A stretch of 64,000 nucleotides of DNA from Marinirhabdus gelatinilytica (GTDB lineage Bacteria; Bacteroidota; Bacteroidia; Flavobacteriales; Flavobacteriaceae), in NCBI RefSeq assembly GCF_003353425.1, contig NZ_QRAO01000001.1:310001-374000 (forward strand), given 5' to 3'. The notes under the pieces were generated by a model, which did no database searches, had not been told where the DNA came from, and worked only from the letters and a program-made list of their open reading frames with translations. Below, piece after piece: positions 26,171-36,478 of the stretch (positions are counted from its first letter, which is position 1; each line of letters starts with the position of its first letter). The translations under genes were made by a program, and so were the position numbers.

Positions 26171-26844
26171 CTTGTATTGTTTCCTTCCAACACAACAACC
26201 AGCTCTCCTTTAGGCGGATGTGCCCTATAATATTCCAAAACCTCAGCAATGGTCCCGCGAATGGTTTCTTCATGTAGTTTGGTAATTTCACGTGATACCG
26301 ACACCTTCCTATCTTCACCAAAATATTCCATAAAATGCCCCAATGTTTTTACCAGTTTGTGGGGTGATTCGTAAAAAATCATGGTTCGAGTTTCTTGTGC
26401 CAACAATTGTAGGCGTGTTTGCCTACCTTTTTTTACGGGCAAAAACCCCTCAAAAACAAACTTATCGTTGGGCAAACCGCTGTTTACCAAAGCAGGAACA
26501 AAGGCCGTGGCACCCGGGAGGCAATCTACTTCTATGCCTGCTTGTACACAGGCTCGGGTAAGTAAAAATCCTGGGTCACTAATGGCTGGCGTACCGGCAT
26601 CGCTTATAAGGGCAATGGTTTGGCCTGCTTCAATGCGTTTTACGATACCTTCAACCGTTTTGTGCTCGTTGTGCATGTGGTGGGATTGCATAGGTGTCGC
26701 TATGTCGTAATGTTTTAAGAGCTTTCCGCTGGTCCGGGTATCTTCAGCAAGGATAAGGTCTGCTACCCTCAAAACTTCAATAGCACGAAAGGTAATATCC
26801 TTTAAATTGCCAATGGGCGTAGGAACTAGGTAGAGTTTGGACAC
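26167..26844 (-). CDS. rsmI: 16S rRNA 2'-O-methyltransferase (C1402)
   Basis: 225 aa, SAM-dependent tetrapyrrole-methylase fold. N-terminal MSKLYLVPTPIGNLKDITFR and the LILAEDTRTSGKLLKHYDI segment are the RsmI signature; ISDAGTPAISDPG and CLPGATAFVPAL follow. Methylates ribose of C1402 in the 30S decoding centre. Upstream of and coupled to the UDG gene. Confidence 0.93.
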   Translation of the reverse strand: MSKLYLVPTPIGNLKDITFRAIEVLRVADLILAEDTRTSGKLLKHYDIATPMQSHHMHNEHKTVEGIVKRIEAGQTIALISDAGTPAISDPGFLLTRACVQAGIEVDCLPGATAFVPALVNSGLPNDKFVFEGFLPVKKGRQTRLQLLAQETRTMIFYESPHKLVKTLGHFMEYFGEDRKVSVSREITKLHEETIRGTIAEVLEYYRAHPPKGELVVVLEGNNTR

Positions 26845-26881
26845 TAGAATTTATTTAAAATATTGACTGCCAAGTAAAGCA

Positions 26882-27691
26882 CTAATTAAATTTTTTCTCA
26901 ACCAACGCCATGAACCTGTCCTCGTACTCTTGTTTCTCTGCCCAGAAGTTATAGTCTGGTTTTACCTTGGTCTTTATAAAGGTTTGGGCCTCTTCAAAAG
27001 TCTCTATGGTGTTTATTTGTGAAAGGACACGGGTATAGTCCTCGGTATTACCATTAAAAAGATGCTTTACATAGGCAAGACGATCGTTCAAACCAATATT
27101 CATCCCGCTCGCTACCTGATCGTTAATGGATTTCGGCTTTTCGCTCATCCCTAGATCGTCTATCAAGCGTTTTTTGTTTTCTGGTACGGGAACACCCTTT
27201 GCAGGTTGGCGTTCTTCAAACTTTTTTTCGGCTTTTGGAGCTTTCTCTGTTGTAGTCTTTCTTTCAAAAGTTGGGGTTTGCTGGTAGGTGCTGGCAAACT
27301 CTTCGAGGTCATTTTTCATGTATTTTTTCTTGGGAAGCACTTCTTCCAAGATTTTGTCTACTTGTTGAGACTCGGCAGGCATCTGGGCTACAAGATCCTT
27401 TATTTTTTCAATAAGCGGTTCTACCAGATCTTCTTTATGTTGTGGTTGTGGGATGGGTTCCGGTTCGGTAAACCAATTTTGTTCTTTGTAGCTCTTGCTG
27501 TCAAAAGATTCAATTTCATTCTTGCTGGGAACCGTTGTCTCTCCCTCGATTTGTTGCTCCAAATGTTCCAAAATCGTCAGTTTTTCATATATAGCAGCAA
27601 CCTTCTTTTTTAGTTGGACAGTGCTTGGGCACTGTTCTTGAAGGATTTCTTTTGCCAAATCTTGTAGGTCTTGTTGCAACTTTTTTTTCAT
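26882..27691 (-). CDS. Conserved hypothetical protein, acidic and helical
   Basis: 269 aa from ATG 27691 ([18 protein letters not shown]); three more residues if 27700 is used. It is Lys/Glu/Gln-rich with a long disordered-looking middle ([16 protein letters not shown] to [20 protein letters not shown]) and a C-terminal helical domain ending [13 protein letters not shown]. No signal, no membrane segment, no catalytic motif that I know. It divergently faces tdk and precedes rsmI with a 37-base gap, so may be the first gene of that operon. I recognise the general type from other Flavobacteriaceae but not a function. Confidence 0.6.
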   Translation of the reverse strand: MKKKLQQDLQDLAKEILQEQCPSTVQLKKKVAAIYEKLTILEHLEQQIEGETTVPSKNEIESFDSKSYKEQNWFTEPEPIPQPQHKEDLVEPLIEKIKDLVAQMPAESQQVDKILEEVLPKKKYMKNDLEEFASTYQQTPTFERKTTTEKAPKAEKKFEERQPAKGVPVPENKKRLIDDLGMSEKPKSINDQVASGMNIGLNDRLAYVKHLFNGNTEDYTRVLSQINTIETFEEAQTFIKTKVKPDYNFWAEKQEYEDRFMALVEKKFN

Positions 27692-27804
27692 CTGTATCAA
27701 TAACTTTTTTAGTTCCTAAGGGATGGGGTCTACTTTGTTTTGTTAAATTTACGCATCCTATATGTAAACGTCAAGAATTTCCGTTTTATTCTAAAAAACA
27801 CCCT

Positions 27805-28461
27805 ATGTTTCTCGAAAATACCGTAAATCAAAAAGAGCAATTTGGCTGGATCGAGGTGATCTGTGGCTCTATGTTTTCTGGTAAGACCGAAGAACTCATA
27901 CGCCGATTGAAGCGTGCACAATTTGCCAGGCAAAAGGTCGAGATTTTTAAGCCTACCGTAGATACCCGTTACGAAGAAGACCACGTGGTCTCGCACGATA
28001 GCAACCAGATACGTTCCACACCCGTTCCCGCTGCGGCAAACATACCCATCTTGGCAGATAATTGTGATGTAGTGGGCATCGATGAGGCCCAGTTTTTTGA
28101 CGATGAAATAGTAAAGGTGTGCAACGATCTTGCAAACCGTGGCGTACGTGTAATCGTTGCCGGGCTGGATATGGATTATAAAGGCAACCCCTTTGGCCCC
28201 ATGCCTGCACTCATGGCTACGGCAGAGTATGTTACCAAAGTACATGCGGTATGTCCTCGCACCGGAAACCTTGCACATTATAGCTTCAGAAAATCCAACG
28301 ACGACAACCTCGTACTATTGGGTGAGACCGAAGAATATGAACCATTGAGTCGTGCTGCCTACTATAAAGCCGTATTAAGGGAAAAAGTAAGAAAAATGGA
28401 GGTGCAGGATCCAGAACAAATAGTCCCCAAACAAGGCCAAGAGGCCAAAAAGCAAGGTTAA
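27805..28461 (+). CDS. tdk: Thymidine kinase (type II), zinc ligands reduced
   Basis: 218 aa from the ATG at 27805; the 180 bases read upstream do not look like Tdk. Walker A is [21 protein letters not shown] is the Walker B/catalytic region; the lasso-side residues are [18 protein letters not shown]. coli-type enzymes hold structural Zn with four ligands; here only one Cys remains in that loop, and the C-terminal CxxH is gone. Phosphorylates thymidine for salvage. Three bases from alr, likely one transcript. Confidence 0.9.
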   Translation: MFLENTVNQKEQFGWIEVICGSMFSGKTEELIRRLKRAQFARQKVEIFKPTVDTRYEEDHVVSHDSNQIRSTPVPAAANIPILADNCDVVGIDEAQFFDDEIVKVCNDLANRGVRVIVAGLDMDYKGNPFGPMPALMATAEYVTKVHAVCPRTGNLAHYSFRKSNDDNLVLLGETEEYEPLSRAAYYKAVLREKVRKMEVQDPEQIVPKQGQEAKKQG

Positions 28462-28463
28462 GA

Positions 28464-29573
28464 ATGGCCCAATTTAAAGAAACAGTGCTGGAAATAGACC
28501 TAAACGCTCTTGCACATAACTATACATATCTTACCTCAAAACTTCATAATGGCATTAAAACCATGGCCGTTGTAAAAGCTTTTGGGTATGGTAGTGAGAG
28601 TACCGCCATTGCCAAGGAGCTTGAACGGTTGGGGGTACATTATTTTGCAGTTGCCTATGTAAAAGAAGGGATTGCTTTACGCGATGCTGGAGTAACTGCG
28701 CCTATTTTGGTATTACACCCACAGCCCATAAATTTTGAAGCGTTAATAGACCGTTGTTTGGAGCCTTCTATCTATAGCATTAGGATATTAAGTCATTTTA
28801 TCGAGGTTGCCCGGTCCAAGAACCAAAAAGCATATCCCGTGCATTTAAAGTTCAATACAGGCTTGAACCGGTTGGGGTTCCGCGGAAGCGAAACTGAAAC
28901 AGTTTTGGCCAAGCTGAAACACACGAAAGCCCTAAAAATAAGTTCTGTTTTTTCACATTTGGTTGCGAGTGAAGATGCAAATGAAAAGGAATTCACACTA
29001 AGGCAAATTGAGAGTTTTAGGACTATTTCAGAAAATATTCAAAAAGAACTGCCCTACGATTTTTTCTTGCACCAGAGCAATACATCTGGGGTACTCAACT
29101 ACCCGCAAGCGCAGTTCGATATGGTCAGGGTGGGTATCGGGCTGTATGGTTTTGGCAATTCTGATATAGAAAACAAAAACCTAAAACCTGTCGCTACCTT
29201 AAAATCTGTAATCTCCCAAATCCATATAGTAAGAAAGGGCGAATCTGTAGGGTATAACCGCGGATTTATCGCAAAAAATCCTTCAAGAACAGCGACCATT
29301 CCTATTGGTCATGCCGATGGTATTTCCAGGGCTTACGGGAAAGGTGTTGGCTGGGTAACCATACATGGTCAAAAAGCACCTATCGTGGGAAATGTGTGTA
29401 TGGACATGCTTATGGTAAACGTAACAAATATTGATTGTGCCGAAGGGGACCAAGTAATTGTTTTTGGGACAAACCCCACCGCACAGCAACTTTCCGAAGC
29501 TGTGGGCTCCATTCCCTACGAATTGCTCACGGCCATCTCTCAACGAATAAAACGTGTTGTTTGTCGAAAGTAA
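28464..29573 (+). CDS. alr: Alanine racemase
   Basis: 369-aa PLP enzyme that interconverts L- and D-alanine for peptidoglycan. PLP lysine in KTMAVVKAFGYG (about residue 38); catalytic Tyr in SVGYNRGFIAKNP; C-terminal beta domain VCMDMLMVNVTN. Follows tdk by two bases. Confidence 0.93.
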   Translation: MAQFKETVLEIDLNALAHNYTYLTSKLHNGIKTMAVVKAFGYGSESTAIAKELERLGVHYFAVAYVKEGIALRDAGVTAPILVLHPQPINFEALIDRCLEPSIYSIRILSHFIEVARSKNQKAYPVHLKFNTGLNRLGFRGSETETVLAKLKHTKALKISSVFSHLVASEDANEKEFTLRQIESFRTISENIQKELPYDFFLHQSNTSGVLNYPQAQFDMVRVGIGLYGFGNSDIENKNLKPVATLKSVISQIHIVRKGESVGYNRGFIAKNPSRTATIPIGHADGISRAYGKGVGWVTIHGQKAPIVGNVCMDMLMVNVTNIDCAEGDQVIVFGTNPTAQQLSEAVGSIPYELLTAISQRIKRVVCRK

Positions 29574-29654
29574 ACAAGCGTATTTCTCAAAACTTTGCGT
29601 TTCTAAATCCTTTTTACCTAATTTAGTGTTGTATTAACATTAAACCACCAAACT

Positions 29655-30065
29655 ATGCTTAAAGAATTTAGAGATTTTATCATGACGGGCAACGTCATAG
29701 ACTTGGCAGTTGCCGTAATCCTTGCGGGAGCCGTAGGGCTTGTAGTAAATGGGTTTGTATCCGATATTATGATGCCCATTGTAGGCCATTATGCGGGAGG
29801 AGTAGATTTTGCAGATATGAAATACGTGCTCTCTGAAGCCGTTGTAGCTGCAGATGGAACCGTAGAAAAGCCCGAAAATGCCGTTATGTATGGTAAATGG
29901 GTAAACGCTATCATTAACTTGATAATCGTTGGATTTGTATTGTTTATGATTGTAAAAGCATACGCAAAGGTGCGCAAGAAAAAAGAAGAGGCTCCTGCTC
30001 CAGATCCAGGACCATCAGAAAAAGATATCCTTATGGAAATTAGAGACGAGCTGCGCAAAAAATAG
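29655..30065 (+). CDS. mscL: Large-conductance mechanosensitive channel
   Basis: 136 aa. N-terminal amphipathic helix and TM1 (MLKEFRDFIMTGNVIDLAVA; VILAGAVGLVVNGFVSDIMM), a periplasmic loop, TM2, and a charged C-terminal helix (EKDILMEIRDELRKK). Releases solutes on hypo-osmotic shock in the inner membrane. Confidence 0.95.
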   Translation: MLKEFRDFIMTGNVIDLAVAVILAGAVGLVVNGFVSDIMMPIVGHYAGGVDFADMKYVLSEAVVAADGTVEKPENAVMYGKWVNAIINLIIVGFVLFMIVKAYAKVRKKKEEAPAPDPGPSEKDILMEIRDELRKK

Positions 30066-30165
30066 CCTCCACGTTTAAATGTGAAGGTTGCTGAGTGATT
30101 TTGAGTTAGCTTTAGCAAGCTCAAAATTGCATCGAGCCACCGCTACACTGCTCAAGTTAAACCAA

Positions 30166-30199
30166 ACCACCCCGACTCACGAAGGGGTGGTCTTTTTTT
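30166..30199 (+). terminator. Intrinsic terminator between mscL and asd
   Basis: ACCACCCC / GGGGTGGT stem with a ten-base loop and TCTTTTTTT. The 30066-30165 stretch also has a TTTTGAG/CTCAAAA hairpin and no gene. Confidence 0.8.
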
Positions 30200-30207
30200 G
30201 GGATAAT

Positions 30208-30242
30208 TTTGAGAATTCCTGTACAGTAAACCCGTATTTTTG
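30208..30242 (+). promoter_or_regulatory. Promoter of asd
   Basis: TTTG (30208-30211), 23 bases, TATTTTTG (30235-30242). It matches the Bacteroidota -33/-7 pattern and ends 50 bases before the asd ATG. Confidence 0.5.
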
Positions 30243-30292
30243 AACCGTTTAAATAACCCTTTAAAACTTCCCGTATATTGCGGGCCCTTGGT

Positions 30293-31282
30293 ATGAAAAT
30301 AGCAGTAATAGGTGCCACCGGAATGGTAGGAACCGTCATGTTGAAATTGTTGGAAGAACGTAATTTTCCCTTAACCGAACTTATCCCTGTAGCTTCAGAA
30401 AAATCGGTGGGGAGAGAACTGTTGTACAAAGAGAAATTAGTGCCCATAGTATCCATGGAAACTGCTATTGCAGCTCGCCCGGAAATAGCTATCTTTTCTG
30501 CAGGGGGAAGTACCTCTCTGGAATATGCCCCTAAGTTTGCTGAAATTGGCACCACGGTTATAGACAACTCTTCTGCTTGGAGAATGGACCAATCCAAAAA
30601 ATTGGTCGTGCCGGAGATAAACGCATCGGTATTAACCCCAGAAGATAAAATAATTGCCAACCCAAATTGCTCCACCATACAACTGGTCATGGCATTGGCA
30701 CCTCTTCACAAAAAGTACCAGATGAGGCGTGTGATAGTTTCAACATATCAATCGGTTTCGGGGACTGGGGTAAAGGCCGTACAGCAATTGGAAAATGAAA
30801 TTACCGGCGTTGGTGGACCTATGGCCTATCCTTATCCCATACACAAAAATGCATTGCCCCATTGTGATGTTTTTGAAGCCAACGGTTACACCAAAGAAGA
30901 AATGAAACTGGCCCGAGAACCCCAAAAAATATTGGACGACAGGACATTCTCGGTTTCTGCCACTGCGGTTCGCATACCTACGGCTGGCGGCCATAGCGAA
31001 TCCGTAAACGTAGAGTTTGTCAACGATTTTAATCTTTCCGAAGTAAGAAGGCTTTTGCAGCAAACCCCTGGCATTGTGGTACAAGACAATCCAGACACCA
31101 ACACATATCCCATGCCCATCTATGCCCACGACAAGGACGATGTGTTTGTGGGTAGGATAAGAAGGGATGAGACCCAGCCCAACACCCTCAATATGTGGAT
31201 CGTGAGTGACAACCTGCGTAAAGGGGCGGCAACAAATGCTATCCAAATAGCAGAATATCTGGTTGAAAAGGGATTGGTGTAA
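30293..31282 (+). CDS. asd: Aspartate-semialdehyde dehydrogenase
   Basis: 329 aa. NADP-binding GATGMVGTVML; active-site Cys in NPNCSTIQL; substrate Arg and catalytic His in RIPTAGGHSESVNVEF. Gives aspartate semialdehyde for lysine/DAP, threonine and methionine synthesis. Start is ATG 30293 (MKIAVIG); the 15 bases read further upstream are not needed. Confidence 0.93.
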   Translation: MKIAVIGATGMVGTVMLKLLEERNFPLTELIPVASEKSVGRELLYKEKLVPIVSMETAIAARPEIAIFSAGGSTSLEYAPKFAEIGTTVIDNSSAWRMDQSKKLVVPEINASVLTPEDKIIANPNCSTIQLVMALAPLHKKYQMRRVIVSTYQSVSGTGVKAVQQLENEITGVGGPMAYPYPIHKNALPHCDVFEANGYTKEEMKLAREPQKILDDRTFSVSATAVRIPTAGGHSESVNVEFVNDFNLSEVRRLLQQTPGIVVQDNPDTNTYPMPIYAHDKDDVFVGRIRRDETQPNTLNMWIVSDNLRKGAATNAIQIAEYLVEKGLV

Positions 31283-31334
31283 GCCTCTAAATATTTTTCG
31301 TCTAAACTTTGGTAACAGCCAAAAACTCTTTTAG

Positions 31335-31739
31335 ATGAAGATTTTCCACACCATCCTACGTATAGGTTTAGGACTAATGCTCTTGGCGTTTGGCCTCAAT
31401 AAGTTTTTCTGGTTTCTTCCAGATTTTAAGTTTGACGGTTTTCCGGAAGCCGAACACCTATTTGAGGCCCTTAGGTATTCATGGGAAGCCCCTAGCGGTA
31501 AAGGATATGTGCTAGGGACTGTTGGCCTGGTCGAAATTATGGCAGGATTCCTTTTGGTCATAAAAAAATGGATCCCGTTTGCGATGGTTTTATTAATGCC
31601 TGTGTCCGTACACATTGTACTGTTTCACGCTTTTGTATACTTTAATCCTATGAATCTTGGCCCAGCGTTGTTTGTGTTTGCGGCAAACTGCTATTTAATG
31701 TATATAAACTGGGATGCATACAAAGGATTGTTCAAGTAA
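31335..31739 (+). CDS. DoxX-like four-helix membrane protein (first of two)
   Basis: 134 aa, four hydrophobic helices, the DoxX/DoxD family pattern. Shares the frame LxFGLNKFxWF ... VEIMAGFLLVIKKWIPFAMV and the final NxxLMYxxWDAYKGLF with the next gene (LVFGLNKF; IEISVGLMLLFKKWVPFALV; ILIYKYWKAYRPLF), so these are tandem paralogues. Function unknown; some DoxX proteins act in oxidative stress. Confidence 0.75.
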   Translation: MKIFHTILRIGLGLMLLAFGLNKFFWFLPDFKFDGFPEAEHLFEALRYSWEAPSGKGYVLGTVGLVEIMAGFLLVIKKWIPFAMVLLMPVSVHIVLFHAFVYFNPMNLGPALFVFAANCYLMYINWDAYKGLFK

Positions 31740-31800
31740 ACCACCTAGGGAGATTTAAATCTCGATTATGGAGTAAACATTTCATTTAAAAAACTTTACG

Positions 31801-31833
31801 CCCGTTTCTCCGGTTGGATGAAACGGGTTTTTT
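31801..31833 (+). terminator. Terminator between the two DoxX genes
   Basis: CCCGTTTC / GAAACGGG hairpin, TTTTTT. Confidence 0.75.
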
Positions 31834-31870
31834 AGTATCTTTAAATAACAAACCATCAAAACCATTCACT

Positions 31871-32248
31871 ATGAATTCAACTTTTACCTCTATCATGCGT
31901 ATTGTATTGGGACTGGCGCTATTGGTCTTTGGCCTAAACAAGTTCCTCAATTTTATAAAAATGTTCGAAATGCCCCCCGCAGCGGCAAATTTTATGGAGT
32001 CCCTCGAAACTACTGGATACGTTTTTTACATTGTTGCTATTATAGAAATTTCCGTAGGGCTTATGCTCTTGTTTAAAAAATGGGTCCCCTTTGCCCTTGT
32101 ACTGTTAGCCCCGCTTACGGTAAACATTCTGCTGTTCCACTTGTTTTTGGATGTTTCGGATATTGCCGTGGCCATTGTTATTTTCACTTTTAATGTTATC
32201 CTCATTTATAAATACTGGAAGGCATATAGACCACTTTTTCAGTATTGA
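31871..32248 (+). CDS. DoxX-like four-helix membrane protein (second of two)
   Basis: 125 aa from ATG 31871 (MNSTFTSIMRIVLG). Four hydrophobic helices; tandem paralogue of the preceding gene but separated by a terminator and therefore probably separately expressed. Confidence 0.75.
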   Translation: MNSTFTSIMRIVLGLALLVFGLNKFLNFIKMFEMPPAAANFMESLETTGYVFYIVAIIEISVGLMLLFKKWVPFALVLLAPLTVNILLFHLFLDVSDIAVAIVIFTFNVILIYKYWKAYRPLFQY

Positions 32249-32327
32249 AGTATAAAAATCGTTTTTTGAAATAGCGTAACGGCAGTTTTTCAGTATTTTA
32301 GTGGCTTGAATTATCACAATCAAACAA

Positions 32328-34499
32328 ATGAGAAAATTAATCCTACCCGTTCTTTGCACACTAGCACTTATAAGCTGTAAAAACGAGAATGAAACTACCA
32401 AAACCGAAACTATTGCCGTGACCTACCCCGAGACCAAAAAAGTAGATACCGTAACCAACTATTTTGGAACCGAAGTAAAAGACCCCTACCGCTGGCTGGA
32501 GGACGATATGAGCGAGGAAACAGCAGATTGGGTACAACGCCAGAACAAGACCACCTTTGGGTACCTGGACAACATCCCTTTTCGTGAAGAATTGAAGGAG
32601 CGCCTTACAGATCTCTGGAACTATGAGAAAGTTGGGTCTCCCTTTAAGGAGGGCGACTACACCTATTTCTTTAAAAACGATGGCCTGCAGAACCAGTATG
32701 TGATCTATCGCTACAAAACAGGTGAAGACCCCAGTACAGCCGAAATTTTCTTGGATCCTAATACCTTTAAGGAAGATGGAACCATCTCTTTGGGTGGCTT
32801 AAATTTTTCTGAAGACGGAAAAACAGCCGCCTATAGTGTTTCTGAAGGAGGAAGCGACTGGCGAAAAGTGCTCGTAATGAACACTGAAACCAAGGAAATC
32901 GTGGAAGATACCCTAGTGGATATAAAATTTAGTGGTATTGCCTGGAAAGGTAACGAAGGCTTTTACTACTCAAGCTATGACAAGCCAGAGGGCAGCGAGC
33001 TCTCGGCAAAGACAGACCAGCACAAACTGTATTATCATAAATTAGGAACATCACAGGAAAAGGACGAATTGATATTTGGTGGCACCGAAGCCCAAAAACA
33101 CCGCTATGTGGGCGGAAGTGTTTCCGAAGATAACCGATGGTTACAAATCTCGGCCAGTACCTCAACATCCGGCAATAAACTGTTCTTAAAGGATTTGAGC
33201 AAACCCAATAGCAAGCTCATTACCGTGCTGGACCATACCGATTCTGATACGTTTGTCATTGACAACGTGGGGACCAAACTATACCTGGTGACCAACCTGA
33301 ATGCGCCCAACCGAAAGATAGTAACCGTAGATGCCAGTAACCCCACTCCAGAAAACTGGAAAGATTTTATCCCTGAGACCGAAAATGTGCTGAGTCCAGG
33401 AACGGGTGGTGGCTACTTCTTTACCGAGTATATGGTAGATGCCGTGAGCAAGGTAATGCAATATGATTATGACGGGAATCTGGTACGAGAGATTGAATTG
33501 CCTGGCGTAGGTAGTGCAGGCGGATTTGGAGCAAAAAAGGAAGAAAAGGAGCTGTACTACAGCTTTACCAACTATGTAACACCGGGAAGCATCTATAAAT
33601 TTGATATTGAAAGCGGCAAAAGTGAGCTGTACCGAAAGCCAGAAATAGATTTCAATCCTGAAAACTACGAAAGCAAACAAGTATTCTATACCTCTAAAGA
33701 CGGTACTAAGGTACCCATGATCATTACCCACAAAAAAGGCATAGAGCTCAATGGAAAAAACCCAACTATTCTGTATGGTTACGGTGGTTTCAACATTAGT
33801 TTGACCCCAAGTTTTAGCATTTCTAATGCTGTATGGATGGAACAGGGCGGTATCTATGCAGTTCCCAACCTTCGCGGTGGCGGTGAATACGGGAAAAAAT
33901 GGCACGATGCCGGGACTAAAATGAACAAACAAAATGTGTTTGACGATTTTATAGCAGCAGCCGAGTACTTGATAGCCAATAATTACACCTCTAGCGACTA
34001 CCTTGCTATCCGCGGTGGCTCAAACGGTGGTTTGCTCGTGGGCGCTACAATGACCCAGCGACCCGACTTGATGAAAGTGGCGCTACCGGCCGTGGGCGTA
34101 TTGGATATGTTACGCTACCACACCTTTACTGCTGGAGCTGGATGGGCATACGATTATGGTACTGCTGACGACAACAAAGAGATGTTCGAGTACCTAAAAG
34201 GCTACTCGCCCGTTCACAATGTGAAAGCAGGCACAGAGTATCCCGCAACGCTTGTTACCACAGGAGATCATGACGACCGTGTAGTGCCCGCGCATAGCTT
34301 TAAATTTGCAGCAGAACTACAGGACAAGCAAAGTGGCGACAATCCAACCTTGATACGCATTGAAACAGATGCCGGGCATGGGGCAGGAACTCCAGTAAGC
34401 AAGACTATAGAGCAGTATGCCGATATCTTCGGTTTTACGCTTTACAATATGGGCTACGAAACGCTCCCCAGCAAGACCGATAAAGATATCCAACAGTAA
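32328..34499 (+). CDS. Prolyl oligopeptidase family serine peptidase, lipoprotein
   Basis: 723 aa. Lipoprotein signal [17 protein letters not shown], with lipid-modified Cys 17, so exported and anchored. N-terminal seven-bladed propeller region ([17 protein letters not shown]), C-terminal hydrolase: Ser in [10 protein letters not shown] (about 568), Asp in [12 protein letters not shown] (about 650), His in DAGHGAGTP (about 688). Cleaves short proline-containing peptides, presumably imported or surface-derived ones. Full family length. Confidence 0.9.
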   Translation: MRKLILPVLCTLALISCKNENETTKTETIAVTYPETKKVDTVTNYFGTEVKDPYRWLEDDMSEETADWVQRQNKTTFGYLDNIPFREELKERLTDLWNYEKVGSPFKEGDYTYFFKNDGLQNQYVIYRYKTGEDPSTAEIFLDPNTFKEDGTISLGGLNFSEDGKTAAYSVSEGGSDWRKVLVMNTETKEIVEDTLVDIKFSGIAWKGNEGFYYSSYDKPEGSELSAKTDQHKLYYHKLGTSQEKDELIFGGTEAQKHRYVGGSVSEDNRWLQISASTSTSGNKLFLKDLSKPNSKLITVLDHTDSDTFVIDNVGTKLYLVTNLNAPNRKIVTVDASNPTPENWKDFIPETENVLSPGTGGGYFFTEYMVDAVSKVMQYDYDGNLVREIELPGVGSAGGFGAKKEEKELYYSFTNYVTPGSIYKFDIESGKSELYRKPEIDFNPENYESKQVFYTSKDGTKVPMIITHKKGIELNGKNPTILYGYGGFNISLTPSFSISNAVWMEQGGIYAVPNLRGGGEYGKKWHDAGTKMNKQNVFDDFIAAAEYLIANNYTSSDYLAIRGGSNGGLLVGATMTQRPDLMKVALPAVGVLDMLRYHTFTAGAGWAYDYGTADDNKEMFEYLKGYSPVHNVKAGTEYPATLVTTGDHDDRVVPAHSFKFAAELQDKQSGDNPTLIRIETDAGHGAGTPVSKTIEQYADIFGFTLYNMGYETLPSKTDKDIQQ

Positions 34500-34526
34500 T
34501 TTTTTAGATACTAAATTTTTTTTACC

Positions 34527-34564
34527 AACCTCAAAGGACTTGAATAACCTTTGAGGTTTTTTTT
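34527..34564 (+). terminator. Strong terminator after the prolyl oligopeptidase gene
   Basis: AACCTCAAAGG / CCTTTGAGGTT, eleven perfect pairs, then eight T. It ends eight bases before the ABC ATPase start. Confidence 0.85.
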
Positions 34565-34571
34565 CAAAATT

Positions 34572-35519
34572 ATGTCACTAAACATTTCCATAAACTCTTT
34601 TGCGTATCCTGAAAGCCCCAAAGGGATAAAGGTCCTGTCCAATATCAGTTTTCGGGTTGGAAAGGGAGAGCATGTTTCGGTATTGGGTGAGAGCGGTTGT
34701 GGAAAATCCACGTTGCTTCACTTAATCTATGGGTTGTTGAATTTAGACAAGGGCGAGATTTTCTATGGAAAAAAACAGCTGTTTGGTCCTAGCCATAGTT
34801 TAATTCCCGGTCATAGTTTTATGAAATTGGTCTCGCAGGAATACAATTTGATGCCCTACACCTCGGTAGCCGAAAATGTAGCAGAATACCTCACTAGGCA
34901 GAACAAGACCCAAGACCTAGAGCGAATGACCGAAGTATTGCAAACCGTAGGCCTTTTGGATTTAAAGGAGCGAAAAGTAGAAACGTTGAGCGGTGGTCAA
35001 AAGCAACGTGTATCCCTGGCCAGGGCACTGGCAAAGGCTCCCGAGGTGTTATTGCTGGACGAGCCCTTTAGCAGTATTGACACCTTTCACAAAAACAGCT
35101 TGCGTCGCAATTTGTTCACCTATTTAAAAGAGCACGGTATAAGTTGTATTACAGCGACCCACGATGCTAAGGAAGCTTTGTCTTTTTCAGACAGGATGCT
35201 AGTGCTAAGGCATGGGGAAATGCTCCAATTGGGCACGCCAGAGAAGGTGTATGCCTCTGCAACTTCGGTATACGAAAAAAGCTTTTATGGTGAGGTTTCC
35301 ACACTTCCTGCCGGTATCTTATCTGAAGAACCGCTTCATCTGTTTCCACATCACTTAAAAATTTCAGCAGAAAAAACCCCCTTAAAAACTACGGTGAAAG
35401 CTTCATATCTTAAGGGAAAGACTTATCTCATTTTGGGTGAAGGGAATTCAGGAATTGTATTTTTTGAGCACTTCGAAAAACTTGACAAAGGAGCAACGGT
35501 GTACCTTTCCTTGGTCTGA
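34572..35519 (+). CDS. ABC transporter ATP-binding protein (intact copy)
   Basis: 315 aa. Walker A LGESGCGKSTLLH; Q-loop VSQEYNLMPYTSVAENV; signature LSGGQKQRVSLARALAK; Walker B VLLLDEPFSS; H-loop CITATHDAKEAL. The C-terminal 90 residues look like a degenerate TOBE-like domain, as in importer ATPases for sulfate, spermidine or iron. No permease is adjacent. Start at ATG 34572, eight bases past a strong terminator, leaves no room for a normal promoter. A decayed second copy lies at 37667. Confidence 0.85.
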   Translation: MSLNISINSFAYPESPKGIKVLSNISFRVGKGEHVSVLGESGCGKSTLLHLIYGLLNLDKGEIFYGKKQLFGPSHSLIPGHSFMKLVSQEYNLMPYTSVAENVAEYLTRQNKTQDLERMTEVLQTVGLLDLKERKVETLSGGQKQRVSLARALAKAPEVLLLDEPFSSIDTFHKNSLRRNLFTYLKEHGISCITATHDAKEALSFSDRMLVLRHGEMLQLGTPEKVYASATSVYEKSFYGEVSTLPAGILSEEPLHLFPHHLKISAEKTPLKTTVKASYLKGKTYLILGEGNSGIVFFEHFEKLDKGATVYLSLV

Positions 35520-35665
35520 CACTTTAGAAAATAAAAATTAGCATCGTGGCGAAGCTTTAAATTTCTTAACAAACGCTCAAAATACTCGTTAAAATCCTCC
35601 CAAACGGCACTAAAACACACTTTGTGCCGCTCCTTACACGTATCTTTATATAAACTTGAACAACG

Positions 35666-36412
35666 ATGAATATAAAGAACAAAACTGTAATTATTACAGG
35701 TGCCTCTAGCGGCATTGGTGAAGCAACTGCGCTTAAGCTTTCAAAAGAAGGAGCTAACGTGGTCTTGGCCGCAAGACGTGAAGACAGATTAAGGAAATTA
35801 AAAAGTAAGATTGAAAAAGAAGGTGGAAATGCCCTCGTGGTAACTGGAGACGTTACCAATAAAAACGATTGGCAACACTTACAAAAAGAAGCAAGGGACA
35901 CCTTTGGATCTATCGATGTACTAATAAACAATGCTGGGCTCATGCCCCTCTCATACGTAAAAAATCTTCATACCGATGAGTGGGACACTATGGTAGACGT
36001 GAACATAAAAGGCGTGCTAAATGGTGTCTCGGCGGTATTACCCACCATGATGGAACAAAAAGAAGGACATATTATTAATATTTCTTCAGTAGCCGCCTAT
36101 AAATATTTCCCTGGGGGAGCAATCTATTGTGCTACAAAATCGGCTGTAAAAATGTTTTCTGAAGGCTTACGACAAGAATTGGCGCCTACTTATGGAATAA
36201 ACGTCACTTCCATAGAGCCAGGAGCTGTAGATACCGAATTGACCGAAACCATTACCGATAAAGAATTGATGAAAGATATGCAAGATGTAATGGGCGACGT
36301 GGAGCCATTAGCCCCAAACGATATTGCAGATGCTATCTTTTATGCGTTGTCACAACCTGGACGCACCAATGTAAACGATGTGTATATCATGCCAACAACA
36401 CAAAAGCAATAA
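35666..36412 (+). CDS. Short-chain dehydrogenase/reductase
   Basis: 248 aa, classical SDR. NAD(P) motif TGASSGIGEATAL; NNAGLMPL; catalytic Ser in ISSVAAYK and Tyr/Lys in YCATK. Arg residues after the glycine motif (LAARRE) suggest NADP. Substrate unknown. Confidence 0.88.
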   Translation: MNIKNKTVIITGASSGIGEATALKLSKEGANVVLAARREDRLRKLKSKIEKEGGNALVVTGDVTNKNDWQHLQKEARDTFGSIDVLINNAGLMPLSYVKNLHTDEWDTMVDVNIKGVLNGVSAVLPTMMEQKEGHIINISSVAAYKYFPGGAIYCATKSAVKMFSEGLRQELAPTYGINVTSIEPGAVDTELTETITDKELMKDMQDVMGDVEPLAPNDIADAIFYALSQPGRTNVNDVYIMPTTQKQ

Positions 36413-36434
36413 TAACCGCTTAAAATTATAAACT

Positions 36435-36467
36435 ATCCATCGGAACGAATACCGATGGATTGTTTTA
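36435..36467. terminator. Convergent terminator
   Basis: ATCCATCGG / CCGATGGAT, nine pairs, between the SDR and the medium-chain oxidoreductase stops. Confidence 0.65.
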
Positions 36468-36478
36468 GGACCAAATGA

